Source of the DNA: Actinomycetes bacterium
GTDB taxonomy: Bacteria; Actinomycetota; Actinomycetes; Propionibacteriales; Propionibacteriaceae
Reading direction: 5' to 3'
Length of the DNA: 23,748 nucleotides
Assembly: GCA_023436925.1 (NCBI GenBank)
Contig: JAEZHJ010000016.1
Span: forward strand, 1 to 23,748
The notes under the pieces are model-generated. The model was given only the letters and a program-made list of their open reading frames with translations, was not told the origin of the DNA and made no database searches. Numbering within the stretch: the first letter of the stretch is position 1; every line of letters starts with the position of its first letter. Below are positions 14,136 to 22,191 of the stretch, in pieces. A program made the translations under genes and the position numbers.

Positions 14136-14999
14136 TCAGGCCTCGTCCAGCACCTCCCGCAGCCGCGCCGCGAAGGCCTCCGGCTCCCCCGTCTGGCCGT
14201 ACTCGCCACCCAGGAACCCGCCGTGGTCGCCGGGGAACACCGTCAGCGGCAACTCCAGCGCCTCGGCCAGGGCGGCCGACGTCCGCCAGGTCAGGGTGTC
14301 GGTCGACCCGACGCCGGCGGCGACCACCAGCCGGGTGGGCGCCGCGCTCAGCGCCGCCAGGTCGGGCCGGTAGGCGGTGACCGCCGCCGAGGCGCCCGAC
14401 AACAGCGGGTCGTCGCGGGAGCCGTCGTCGTGGTCGGGCAGCCCGAAGCCGGCCGGGTCGGGGGCGGGCTGGGCGGCGTAGGCGTCGGTGAACTCGCCCT
14501 GCCAGGCGGTGAGGGCGATGAACCGGGCCATCCCGGCGCCCCAGCCGCGGGCGTGGTAGTCGTCGCGCACGGCCTGCTCGGCGGCGAAGGCACGCTCGGC
14601 GTCCGGCAGCACGGCCAGGACCGGGGGCTCGTGGGCGACCAGGGTCACCACGTCCTCGGGATGGGCGGCGACCAGGGCGAGGGCGGTGACCGCGCCGCCG
14701 CTGCTGGCGAACAGGTCGACGGGCCCGGCACCCAGGGCGCCGATCAGGGCGTGCAGGTCCTCGGCCTGCACCACGGGGTCGTGGTCGGTGCTGCCGTCAT
14801 CGCGGGCGCTGCGGCCCAGGCCGCGCGGGTCGTAGGTGACCACGGTGCGATCGGGGAAGTGCGAGGCGAGGGTGGCGAACCCGGCGGCGTCCATCGGCTG
14901 GCCGATCATGAGCAGCGGCGGCCGCCCGGCGGTGGGCAGCGGGCCGTGGACGTCGTAGGTGAGGGTGGCGCCGGGAAGGTCGAGGGACTGGACGGTCAT
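14136..14999 (-). CDS. Alpha/beta hydrolase
   Basis: A 287-residue alpha/beta-hydrolase-fold protein. The GQPMDAAGF loop near residue 33 and YDPRGLGRSARDDG (56-69) are standard for the fold. The nucleophile elbow is LFASSGGAV (Ser100), where the first small residue is Ala or Ser rather than the usual Gly. The catalytic His is His259 in FPGDHGGF. The ATG at 14999 has AGGAG five bases upstream; the frame extends 10 codons further without need. It is the last gene of the likely gnd-larE-larB run, 51 bases after larB. Substrate is unknown; esterase, haloperoxidase-like and other roles are open. Confidence 0.85.
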   Translation of the reverse strand: MTVQSLDLPGATLTYDVHGPLPTAGRPPLLMIGQPMDAAGFATLASHFPDRTVVTYDPRGLGRSARDDGSTDHDPVVQAEDLHALIGALGAGPVDLFASSGGAVTALALVAAHPEDVVTLVAHEPPVLAVLPDAERAFAAEQAVRDDYHARGWGAGMARFIALTAWQGEFTDAYAAQPAPDPAGFGLPDHDDGSRDDPLLSGASAAVTAYRPDLAALSAAPTRLVVAAGVGSTDTLTWRTSAALAEALELPLTVFPGDHGGFLGGEYGQTGEPEAFAARLREVLDEA

Positions 15000-15050
15000 G
15001 GGGTCTCCTGCCGGTCGGGCCTCCATCATGACGGCAGCCGACCGGCGGCG

Positions 15051-15743
15051 TCACCCCTTGTCGGCTGGCGGGTTCGCGGCGATCTGGGCGGCCAGGTGCC
15101 CGCCGCCGTAGCCGTTGTCGATGTTCACCACCGCCACGCCGGGGGCGCAGGAGTTGAGCATCGTGAGCAAGGCGGCCAGCCCGTCGAAGGCGGCGCCGTA
15201 GCCCACCGAGGTGGGCACCGCGACCACCGGGGCCGCCACCAGGCCGGCCACGACGCTCGGCAGCGCGCCGTCCATCCCGGCAACCACCACGATCGCCTGC
15301 GCGCTGCGCAGCAGGTCGAGCCGGTGCAGGATGCGGTGCAGCCCGGCGACCCCGACGTCGACCACCAGTTCGGTGCGCCGGCCGAGCAGCCGGGCGGTCA
15401 GTTCCGCCTCCCGTGCGACGGGCAGGTCGGACGTGCCCGCGGCCGCCACCACCACCAGGCCACCGCTGGGCTGCGGCGGCTCGGCCGGCCACCACAGCAG
15501 CCGGGCCTGCTCGTCGCGTCCGGCGTCCGGCAGTTCTGCGAGCACGGCCGCTGCCCGCTCCTCGTCGGCCCGGGTGAAGATCGTGCGGGCTCCCCGCTCC
15601 CGGACGGCGGCGGCGATCAGCCGCAGCTGGTCGGGCGACTTCGACTCGCAGTAGACCGCCTCCGGGTAGCCCCGCCGTTCGGCCCGGTCGAAGTCGAGGT
15701 CGGCAACCTGCCGCAGCGCGTCCGCCGGCTGCCAGTCAGCCAC
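15051..15743 (-). CDS. larB: Pyridinium-3,5-biscarboxylic acid mononucleotide synthase
   Basis: LarB carboxylates nicotinic acid adenine dinucleotide and splits off AMP, the first step of nickel-pincer nucleotide cofactor synthesis. The 230-residue protein shows the family's RRGYPEAVYCESKSPDQ near the N-terminus (23-39), then AGTSDLPVAREAE, VVVVAGMDGALPSVVAGLV and VGYGAAFDGLAALLTMLNSCAPGVAVVNIDNGYG. Cys199 in LNSCAPG matches the cysteine that forms the covalent intermediate in Lactobacillus plantarum LarB. The GTG start overlaps the larE end by 8 bases, so the two are probably translated together. Length is close to the family norm (about 245 aa). larC and larA are not within the window. Confidence 0.93.
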   Translation of the reverse strand: MADWQPADALRQVADLDFDRAERRGYPEAVYCESKSPDQLRLIAAAVRERGARTIFTRADEERAAAVLAELPDAGRDEQARLLWWPAEPPQPSGGLVVVAAAGTSDLPVAREAELTARLLGRRTELVVDVGVAGLHRILHRLDLLRSAQAIVVVAGMDGALPSVVAGLVAAPVVAVPTSVGYGAAFDGLAALLTMLNSCAPGVAVVNIDNGYGGGHLAAQIAANPPADKG

Positions 15744-16587
15744 GGGTCACCAGCGGCAGGGTGAAGGCGCCGGACTGGATGCCGGCCAGGTCGAGGCTGA
15801 CGAACCGGAAGCCGGCCGACTTCACCGCGGCGAGCAGGGCGTCACGAACCTCCGGCGAGACGGCTCGGGGCAGGTCGGCCACCGGCAGTTCCAGCCGGGC
15901 GATCTCACCGTGGTGGCGGACCCGGGCGTCGGTGAACCCCAGTCCGCGGACGGCCGACTCGGCCCGGTCGACCTGGCGCAGCTTGGCAGGGGTCACCTCC
16001 TCGAAGTGCGGGATCCGCGAGGCCAGGCAGGGCGCGGCGGGCTTGTCCGCCGACGCGAGCCCGAGGGCGCGGGCGACCGTGCGGACGTCGGCCTTGGACA
16101 ACCCGGCCTCGGCCAGCGGTCGCAGCACCTGGTGGTTGGTGGCGGCCTGCGCGCCGGGCCGGTCCGGGCGGCGGGCGTCGTCGGCGTTCTCGCCGTAGGC
16201 GACCGCGGTCAGCCGATGCCGTTCCGCCACGTCGTCGGAGATCCGGGCGAACAGTTCGTCCTTGCAGTGGAAGCACCGGTCGGGGCCGTTGGCGCGGTAG
16301 AGCGGGTTGTCGCCCTCGTGGGTCTCCAGCTCGACCAGCGGGACGCCGATCGCGGCCGCCACGTCGTGCGCCGCCGTCCGTTCGTCGCCGGCCAGGCTGG
16401 GCGAGACGCCCAGGATCGCCAGGGTGCGGTCGGGTCCGAGCGCCCGGGCGGCCAGGGCGAGCAGCACCGAGGAGTCGACGCCGCCGGAGAAGGCGACGCC
16501 GAGCCGCTCGGGAGCACCGAGCGCCTGGGTGACCCGCTCGGCCAGCGCCGCCGCCTGCCCGGTGAGCGGGGCGGTCGTGGTGGTCAC
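15736..16587 (-). CDS. larE: ATP-dependent sulfur transferase of nickel-pincer cofactor synthesis
   Basis: LarE adenylates the LarB product and converts its carboxylates to thiocarboxylates. The 283-residue protein has the PP-loop ATP motif AFSGGVDSSVLLA (Ser34-Ser39), then CFHCKDELF (Cys105, Cys108), AYGENADDA, and APCLASRIPHFEEVTP with Cys187, the position of the sulfur-donating cysteine (Cys176) in L. plantarum LarE. Three cysteines together resemble the iron-sulfur type of LarE, which uses a [4Fe-4S] cluster instead of sacrificing a cysteine; that is inference. The GTG at 16587 has GGAGG six bases upstream. The frame stays open far upstream through gnd but has no LarE sequence there. It lies 35 bases after gnd and overlaps larB. 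Confidence 0.93.
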   Translation of the reverse strand: MTTTTAPLTGQAAALAERVTQALGAPERLGVAFSGGVDSSVLLALAARALGPDRTLAILGVSPSLAGDERTAAHDVAAAIGVPLVELETHEGDNPLYRANGPDRCFHCKDELFARISDDVAERHRLTAVAYGENADDARRPDRPGAQAATNHQVLRPLAEAGLSKADVRTVARALGLASADKPAAPCLASRIPHFEEVTPAKLRQVDRAESAVRGLGFTDARVRHHGEIARLELPVADLPRAVSPEVRDALLAAVKSAGFRFVSLDLAGIQSGAFTLPLVTRG

Positions 16588-16622
16588 GACCGCCTCCGGC
16601 CCGGCCGGGGTGCGGCCGGCAC

Positions 16623-18092
16623 TCAGGCCTCCACCTCGGTGCGGTCGGTCGTCCACTGGGTGTGGAAGCTGCCGGGCCGGTCCACCCGGCCGTAGGTGTG
16701 GGCGCCGAACAGGTCGCGCTGGCCCTGGATCAGCGCCGCGGTGCTGCGCTCGGCACGCAGGCCGTCGTAGTAGCTCAGCGACGAGGCGAAGGCCGGGGTC
16801 GGGACGCCGGCCAGGGCCGCCGCCGACACCACCCGACGCCAGGCCGCCAGGCCGGAGCTGACCGCCTCGGTGAAGTACGGGTCGGCGATCAGCAGCGGCA
16901 GCTCGGGATTGCGCTCGTAGGCCTCCGTGATCCGGTTCAGGAACCGCGCCCGGATGATGCAGCCGCCCCGCCAGATCCGCGCCATCGCGCCCCGGTCGAT
17001 CCCCCAGCCGTACTCGTCGCTGGCGGCGGCGATCTGGTCGAAGCCCTGGGAGTAGGCGACCACCTTGGACGCGTACAGCGCCGAGCGGACGTCGTCGATG
17101 AACCCCTGGCGGTCGGTGATCTGCCACGGCTGGGCATCGGCCGGCAGCACCTGCCGGGCGGCTTCGCGCTGCGGCAGCGCACTGGACAGGGCACGGGCGA
17201 AGGTGGCCTCGGCGATGCCGGTGACCGGGACGCCCAGGTCGAGCGCGTTCTGCACCGTCCACCGCCCGGTGCCCTTCTGGCCGGCCTGGTCGACGATGAT
17301 GTCGACGAACGGCTTGCCGGTCGCGGCGTCGACGTGGTGCAGCACCTCGGCGGTGATCTCGATCAGGAAGGACTCCAGGTCGCCGCTGTTCCACTCGGCG
17401 AAGATGTCGCCGATCTCGGACGGGCTCGCGCCCAGGCCCTGGCGCAGCAGGTCGTAGGCCTCCCCGATCAGCTGCATGTCGGCGTACTCGATGCCGTTGT
17501 GCACCATCTTCACGAAGTGGCCGGCGCCGTCCGGGCCGACGTGGGTGCAGCACGGGACGCCGTCCACCTTGGCCGAGATGGTCTCCAGCATCGGGCCGAG
17601 CGAGGCGTAGGACTCGACGGACCCGCCCGGCATGATGGCCGGGCCGAGCAGCGCGCCCTCCTCGCCGCCGGAGATCCCGGCACCGACGAAGTGGAAGCCC
17701 TGCTCGCGCAGCGCCTTCTCGCGGCGGATGGTGTCGGGGAAGTGCGAGTTGCCGCCGTCCACGATGATGTCGCCCGGCTCCAGGTGGGGCAGCAGCGAGT
17801 CGATGGTGGCGTCGGTGGCGGGACCCGCCTTGACCATCAGGATCATCCGGCGGGGCCGCTTCAGCGAGGCGACGAAGTCGGCGATCTCCTCGGCCGGGAC
17901 GAAGGACCCCTCGGCGCCGTGCGCGTCGATCAGTTCGTGGGTGCGGGCCGGCGTCCGGTTGTACACCGCGACGGTGTAGCCGTGGCTGGCGAAGTTGCGG
18001 GCCAGGTTGCTGCCCATCACCGCCATGCCGACCACACCGACGTCGGCCCTCGGCTCGGTGCTGGCAGTTCCGGCGGGGGTCGTCACGGTCAT
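16623..18092 (-). CDS. gnd: 6-phosphogluconate dehydrogenase (decarboxylating)
   Basis: This enzyme oxidises 6-phosphogluconate to ribulose 5-phosphate and CO2 with NADP+ or NAD+ in the pentose phosphate pathway. The 489-residue protein has the Rossmann motif GVVGMAVMGSNLARN (19-33), VDGGNSHFPDT (111-121), FVGAGISGGEEGALLGPAIMPGG (135-157), the catalytic lysine Lys195 in GAGHFVKMVHNGIEY, and RGGCIIRARFL and FGAHTYGRVDRPGSFHTQW near the C-terminus. It is the long (about 470-aa) type found in E. coli rather than the short 300-aa type. The ATG at 18092 has AGGAG seven bases upstream; the longer frame to 18254 would overlap the divergent regulator. It heads a run with larE, larB and the hydrolase, and shares its upstream region with a LacI gene. 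Confidence 0.97.
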   Translation of the reverse strand: MTVTTPAGTASTEPRADVGVVGMAVMGSNLARNFASHGYTVAVYNRTPARTHELIDAHGAEGSFVPAEEIADFVASLKRPRRMILMVKAGPATDATIDSLLPHLEPGDIIVDGGNSHFPDTIRREKALREQGFHFVGAGISGGEEGALLGPAIMPGGSVESYASLGPMLETISAKVDGVPCCTHVGPDGAGHFVKMVHNGIEYADMQLIGEAYDLLRQGLGASPSEIGDIFAEWNSGDLESFLIEITAEVLHHVDAATGKPFVDIIVDQAGQKGTGRWTVQNALDLGVPVTGIAEATFARALSSALPQREAARQVLPADAQPWQITDRQGFIDDVRSALYASKVVAYSQGFDQIAAASDEYGWGIDRGAMARIWRGGCIIRARFLNRITEAYERNPELPLLIADPYFTEAVSSGLAAWRRVVSAAALAGVPTPAFASSLSYYDGLRAERSTAALIQGQRDLFGAHTYGRVDRPGSFHTQWTTDRTEVEA

Positions 18093-18166
18093 GAAAGGCT
18101 CCTGGCGAGGTGTGCAGACAGACGTTGTCCGGCCGCCGATGCAGGCCGCGTCGGCTTCAATCAACC

Positions 18167-18172
18167 ACCCTA
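18167..18172 (-). promoter_or_regulatory. Possible -10 element for gnd
   Basis: TAGGGT on the minus strand fits TANNNT. With 17 bases spacing, its -35 position falls on the AACCGG half of the palindrome at 18186-18195, so a repressor bound there would block it. Confidence 0.35.
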
Positions 18173-18185
18173 CGAGGTCTGGCGC

Positions 18186-18195
18186 CAACCGGTTG
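18186..18195. promoter_or_regulatory. LacI-type operator candidate between gnd and the regulator gene
   Basis: CAACCGGTTG is a perfect 10-bp palindrome with the central CG typical of LacI/GalR-family operators. It lies 31-40 bases upstream of the predicted regulator start site and over the likely -35 of gnd, placing it to control both divergent genes. I found no second copy upstream of uxaC. Confidence 0.55.
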
Positions 18196-18213
18196 CCGCC
18201 GATTGCCGCACGA

Positions 18214-18219
18214 TAGCCT
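18214..18219 (+). promoter_or_regulatory. Possible -10 element for a leaderless regulator transcript
   Basis: TAGCCT fits TANNNT and ends seven bases before the GTG at 18226, so transcription would begin at the start codon. No clear ribosome site precedes that GTG, which agrees with a leaderless mRNA. Confidence 0.45.
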
Positions 18220-18225
18220 GACGGG

Positions 18226-19272
18226 GTGCCGGACCATCCGCCAGCGGTCACCATCTACGACATCGCCCGCGCCGCAGGCGTGGCGCCGTCGACGGTCAGT
18301 CGCGCCTTCGCCCGGCCCGGACGGGTGAACGCCGAGACCGCCGCGCGGATCCGCCAGATCGCCGAGGAGCTCGGCTATCGGGCCAACCCGATCAGCCAGG
18401 CCCGGCCCGATGACGCCAACCGGCTGCTCGCGGTGATGATCGCCGACATCGCCAACCCGTTCTACGCCCAGCTGATCCGCGGCGCGCAGATCGCCGCCAC
18501 CCAGGCCGGCTACGAGATCCTGCTGGCCGACTGCCGCGAGTCGGGCCGCCGGGAGCGGACGGCGCTGGAGCAACTCGTCCCGGTGGTCGCCGGCTTCCTG
18601 ATCGGCAGCTCCCGGATGGCCGACTCCGCCCTGCGCACGATCGCCAAGCAGCGGCCGATGGTCGTCCTGAACCGCGAGTTGCGCGACATCCCCAGCGTGG
18701 TCGCCGACAACGTGGGCGGGATGCGGGCGACGGTCGACCACCTGCGCGAGCTCGGCCACACCTCGGTGGTGTACGTGGCCGGGCCCGAGGCGGCCTGGGC
18801 CGACGGCATCCGGTTCCGCACGCTGCGTGACTACGGCACCGCCTGCGGCCTGCAGGTGCAGAAGATCGGCCCCTTCCTGCCGACCTTCGAGGGCGGCACC
18901 TCGGCCGGCCGGGTGCTGCTGGAACGGACGCCGACCGCCGTGATCGCCTACAACGACCTGATGGCGATCGGGGTGATGCAGGCCTTCCAGACCGCCGGGG
19001 TGAAGGTGCCCCAGCAGGTCAGCGTGGTCGGCTTCGACGACATCCTCACCTCCCGGCTGGTGCTGCCGACCCTGACCACCGTGGCGGCGCCGATGCGGCA
19101 GATGGGGGCGACGGCGGTCACCAACCTGCTGGCCGTGATCCAGGGGGCCAAGCCGCGCGCCGGCGAACCCCTGGTGATGCCGTCCAAGCTGCACGTGCGG
19201 GGCTCCACCGGGCCGCGGCGGACCTCCCGCAGCCGGAGCAGCCGCACCCCGGCCATCCAGACCGGGGCCTGA
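18226..19272 (+). CDS. LacI-family transcriptional regulator
   Basis: A 348-residue repressor-type protein. The N-terminal helix-turn-helix and hinge are clear: VTIYDIARAAGVAPSTVSRA (8-27), then RIRQIAEELGYRANPISQA. The sugar-binding core follows, with LLAVMIADIANPFYAQLIRGA, a PTAVIAYNDLMAIGVMQAF segment and SVVGFDDILTSRLVLPTLTTV. A basic, Ser/Arg-rich tail of about 20 residues ends the protein and is not typical. The start is GTG 18226, supported by the TAGCCT element and the position of the DNA-binding domain. It is divergent from gnd and 94 bases upstream of uxaC, so it probably answers to a hexuronate or gluconate-type ligand and controls the uxaC operon, gnd or both; the ligand is inference. 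Confidence 0.93.
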   Translation: MPDHPPAVTIYDIARAAGVAPSTVSRAFARPGRVNAETAARIRQIAEELGYRANPISQARPDDANRLLAVMIADIANPFYAQLIRGAQIAATQAGYEILLADCRESGRRERTALEQLVPVVAGFLIGSSRMADSALRTIAKQRPMVVLNRELRDIPSVVADNVGGMRATVDHLRELGHTSVVYVAGPEAAWADGIRFRTLRDYGTACGLQVQKIGPFLPTFEGGTSAGRVLLERTPTAVIAYNDLMAIGVMQAFQTAGVKVPQQVSVVGFDDILTSRLVLPTLTTVAAPMRQMGATAVTNLLAVIQGAKPRAGEPLVMPSKLHVRGSTGPRRTSRSRSSRTPAIQTGA

Positions 19273-19281
19273 GTTGCGTCA

Positions 19282-19308
19282 CCGCGTCCCGGGCGACAGC
19301 GGACGCGG
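19282..19308 (+). terminator. Weak hairpin between the LacI gene and uxaC
   Basis: CCGCGTCC (19282-19289) pairs with GGACGCGG (19301-19308) across an 11-base loop, ten bases after the regulator stop. It might end the regulator transcript or lie in the uxaC promoter region; two GGCAAC words follow at 19311 and 19321. Confidence 0.3.
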
Positions 19309-19353
19309 GTGGCAACAGGCGGCAACGCCTTCCCGCCCGGAACCGCCCGCGGC

Positions 19354-19359
19354 CACGAT
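19354..19359 (+). promoter_or_regulatory. Possible -10 element for uxaC
   Basis: CACGAT ends eight bases before ATG 19367. The arrangement (CACGATGGG, then ATG) closely mirrors CACAATGGG before ATG 13451, suggesting another leaderless start. No ribosome site is visible. Evidence is by analogy only. Confidence 0.3.
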
Positions 19360-19366
19360 GGGCACC

Positions 19367-20776
19367 ATGGCCTGCCTCGAGCTGCACCCGGACCGGATGC
19401 TGCCGTCCGATCCGACGCTGCGTCCGATCGCGCGCGAGATCTACCACGAGGTGCGGGACCTGCCGATCATCTCCCCGCACGGCCACGTGCCGCCGCGCTG
19501 GCTGGCCGAGGACGAGCCGTTCGGCGACCCGACCTCGCTGCTGATCACGCCCGACCACTACGTCACCCGGATGCTGCACGCCAACGGGATCGGCCTGTCC
19601 GACCTCGGGGTCGGCGAGCCGGACTTCGGCCCGGAGCGGGCCCGGGCGGCCTTCCGGCTGCTGTGCTCGCACTGGAAGGCCTACCGCGGGACGGCGGTGC
19701 GGTTCTGGCTGGAGTCGGAACTGGCCGAGATCTTCGGCATCGACCTCGCTCCGTCCGCCGACACCGCCGACGAGATCTACGACGCCATCGCGGCCCGGCT
19801 CGCGACGCCCGAGTTCCGGCCCCGGGCGCTGTACCGCCGGTTCGGGATCGAGTTCCTGGCCACCACCGACGACCCCTGCGATGACCTGTCCTTCCACGCC
19901 CAGCTGGCGGACGACCCGACCTGGGACGGCGAGGTGGCGCCCACCTTCCGGCCGGACCGCTACCTCGAGGCTGCCCAGGCGGGCTGGAACGACGCCGTCG
20001 ACCGGCTCGCCGAGGTGAGCGGCATCGACACCGGCAGCTACGCCGGCTGGGTGGCGGCGATGGAGAATCGGCGGGCCTTCTTCAAGAGCCACGGCGCGGT
20101 GTCGACCGACCACTCCCACCGTGACGCCCGGGTGGAGCCGCTGGCGTCCGGCGAGGCGGAGCGGCTCTACGCCCGCGCCCGCGCCCGGACGATCACCCCG
20201 GACGAGGCGGACACGCTGCGCCGCGGGTTCATGTTCGAGCAGGCCCGGATGGCCGCCGACGACGGCCTGGTGATGACGCTGCACCCGGCCGTGTACCGCA
20301 ACCACCACCCGGCGACCTTCCAGCGTTACGGTGCCGACGTCGGCGCCGACATCCCGCTGCAGGTCGAGTTCACCCGGGCGGTGGCGCCGATGCTGGCCGC
20401 GTTCGGGACGTCGCCCTACTTCCAGGTCGTCTTCTTCACGATGGACGAGACGGTCTACTCCCGGGAGCTGGCCCCGCTCGCCGGGTTCTACCCGTCGGTC
20501 TACATCGGGGTGCCGTGGTGGTTCATCGACGCCCCGGACGCGATGCGCCGGTTCCGCAGCGCGGTCACCGAGACCGCCGGGTTCGGGCGCACGTCGGGGT
20601 TCATCGACGACACCCGGGCCTTCTTGTCCATCCCCGCCCGCCACGACCTCAGCCGGCGGATCGACGCCGGCTACCTGGCCGGCCTGGTGGCCGAGCACCG
20701 GCTCAGCCTCGACGAAGCCGTCGACACCGCGACCGGCCTGGTCGTCGGTAACCCGAGAAAGGCGTTCAAGCTATGA
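19367..20776 (+). CDS. uxaC: Glucuronate (uronate) isomerase
   Basis: UxaC converts D-glucuronate to D-fructuronate (and D-galacturonate to D-tagaturonate), the entry step of hexuronate breakdown. The 469-residue length equals that of E. coli UxaC. Family marks are LPIISPHGHVPPRWLAEDEPF with the metal-binding HGH (His38, His40), LLITPDHYVTRMLHANGI, FGIEFLATTDDPCDDLSFH, VMTLHPAVYRNHHP and VPWWFIDAPDAMRRFR. ATG 19367 (MACLELHPDRML) was chosen because the family starts near there and a -10-like CACGAT lies just upstream; ATG 19358 in the same frame is possible. It overlaps uxuB by four bases (ATGA) and follows the LacI gene. Confidence 0.95.
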   Translation: MACLELHPDRMLPSDPTLRPIAREIYHEVRDLPIISPHGHVPPRWLAEDEPFGDPTSLLITPDHYVTRMLHANGIGLSDLGVGEPDFGPERARAAFRLLCSHWKAYRGTAVRFWLESELAEIFGIDLAPSADTADEIYDAIAARLATPEFRPRALYRRFGIEFLATTDDPCDDLSFHAQLADDPTWDGEVAPTFRPDRYLEAAQAGWNDAVDRLAEVSGIDTGSYAGWVAAMENRRAFFKSHGAVSTDHSHRDARVEPLASGEAERLYARARARTITPDEADTLRRGFMFEQARMAADDGLVMTLHPAVYRNHHPATFQRYGADVGADIPLQVEFTRAVAPMLAAFGTSPYFQVVFFTMDETVYSRELAPLAGFYPSVYIGVPWWFIDAPDAMRRFRSAVTETAGFGRTSGFIDDTRAFLSIPARHDLSRRIDAGYLAGLVAEHRLSLDEAVDTATGLVVGNPRKAFKL

Positions 20777-22167
20777 CCTCCGCAGTTGACGTCAGGCTCT
20801 CCCGGGCGGCCGGCTACGGCCGTCCCCCGGCGCCGGTGCGGATCGTCCACCTCGGAGTCGGCAACTTCTTCCGCGCCCACCAGGCCTGGTACACCGAGCA
20901 CGCCGACGACGCCGCGGAGTGGGGCATCGCGGGCTTCACCGGCCGTTCGGCGGCGATGGTCGAGGCGCTGGCGCCGCAGGACGGCCTCTACACGCTGATC
21001 ACGCGGGGCCCGGACGGCGACTCCTGCGAGGTCGTCTCCAGCCTGGTCGCCGTCCACGCCGCCACCGAGCACGAGGCCTTCCTGGCCTACCTGCGCTCCC
21101 CCGCGGTCGCCGTGGTGACCCTGACCGTCACCGAGGCCGGCTACCTGCGCGGGCCGGACGGACGGCTGGACGCCGCCGACCCCCGGGTGGCAGCCGACCT
21201 CGCCGCGCTGCGGGCCGACCGACTGGCCCCCGTCAGCACTGCGCCGGGACGACTGGTCGCCGGCCTGCTCGCCCGCCGGGCGTCCGGGGCGGGGCCGCTG
21301 GCCATCATGTCCTGCGACAACCTGAGCCACAACGGCGAGGCGGTGGCCACCGTGGTCGCAGACCTGGCCGACGAGCTCGACCCGTCCCTGGCGGAGTGGA
21401 TCGCCGGCAACGTGTCGTTCTGCACCACCATGGTCGACCGGATCACGCCGGCCACCACCGACGAGAACCGGCAGGTCGCCGCCGCGGCGATGGGGGCGGC
21501 CGACGCCTCCCCGGTGCCGACCGAGCCGTTCAGCGAGTGGGTGATCGAGGGCGAGTTCCCTGCCGGCCGGCCCGCCTGGGAGTCCGCCGGAGCGCGGCTG
21601 GTGCCCGACGTGCGGCCCTTCGAGCGTCGCAAGCTGTTCCTGCTGAACGGCTCACACTCGCTGCTGGCCTACGCCGGCAGCATCCTGGGCCACGAGACGG
21701 TCGGCGACGCGATCGCCGACCCGCGGTGCCTGGCCTGGGTCGAGCAGTGGTGGGACGAGGCCTGTCGCCACCTGGCGCTGCCCGCCGACGACCTCGCGGC
21801 GTACCGGCAGGCGCTGCTCGACCGGTTCGGCAACCCGAACATCCGCCACGCCCTGGCCCAGATCGCCGCCGACGGCTCGATCAAGATCGGCGTCCGGATC
21901 GTGCCGACGCTGCGCGCCGAACTCGCCGAGGGACGGGTTCCGGCCGGAGCGGCCCGGGCCGTGGCGGCCTGGGTGCAGCACCTGCGCGGACTGGGCGCGC
22001 CGGTGACCGACGTCCGCGCCGCCGAGGTGCAGGCGCTGGCTGCCGGGACGCTGGAGGACGCGATCACCGGTGTCCTCGGCTTCCTTGATCCCGCCCTAGC
22101 GGGCGACGAGCGGCTGCTCGCCGCCGTCCGGGCCCACGCTCTCGAACTGGCCGACCTGGCCGGCTGA
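20773..22167 (+). CDS. uxuB: Fructuronate reductase / mannitol dehydrogenase family oxidoreductase
   Basis: This enzyme reduces D-fructuronate to D-mannonate with NADH. The 464-residue protein belongs to the long-chain mannitol dehydrogenase family: the nucleotide-binding start is VRIVHLGVGNFFRAHQAWYT (22-41), with NLSHNG and FCTTMVDRITPATT in the middle, and the catalytic segment RKLFLLNGSHSLLAYAG holds Lys287, Asn292 and His295. The start ATG overlaps the uxaC stop, so the pair should be translated together. The neighbouring isomerase and KDG kinase favour fructuronate over mannitol as substrate, but tagaturonate reductase (UxaB) activity cannot be excluded from sequence alone. Confidence 0.9.
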   Translation: MTSAVDVRLSRAAGYGRPPAPVRIVHLGVGNFFRAHQAWYTEHADDAAEWGIAGFTGRSAAMVEALAPQDGLYTLITRGPDGDSCEVVSSLVAVHAATEHEAFLAYLRSPAVAVVTLTVTEAGYLRGPDGRLDAADPRVAADLAALRADRLAPVSTAPGRLVAGLLARRASGAGPLAIMSCDNLSHNGEAVATVVADLADELDPSLAEWIAGNVSFCTTMVDRITPATTDENRQVAAAAMGAADASPVPTEPFSEWVIEGEFPAGRPAWESAGARLVPDVRPFERRKLFLLNGSHSLLAYAGSILGHETVGDAIADPRCLAWVEQWWDEACRHLALPADDLAAYRQALLDRFGNPNIRHALAQIAADGSIKIGVRIVPTLRAELAEGRVPAGAARAVAAWVQHLRGLGAPVTDVRAAEVQALAAGTLEDAITGVLGFLDPALAGDERLLAAVRAHALELADLAG

Positions 22168-22191
22168 CCGAACACGTCGAAAGGCTCTGCG

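Noticed and set aside
14012..14380. Plus-strand frame starting inside tRNA-Asn
   Set aside because: It begins in the tRNA and runs antisense to the alpha/beta hydrolase; no protein-like composition.
14075..15764. Long plus-strand frame (562 residues) opposite the hydrolase and larB
   Set aside because: Antisense shadow; repeated Gly-Val-His-Arg composition and no domain.
16588..17553. Extension of the larE frame across gnd (605 residues in all)
   Set aside because: The extra 322 residues are a shadow of gnd; LarE sequence starts at GTG 16587 with its own ribosome site.
18093..18254. Longer gnd N-terminus overlapping the LacI start
   Set aside because: No 6PGDH homology there; ATG 18092 has AGGAG, and the stretch holds promoter and operator sequences.
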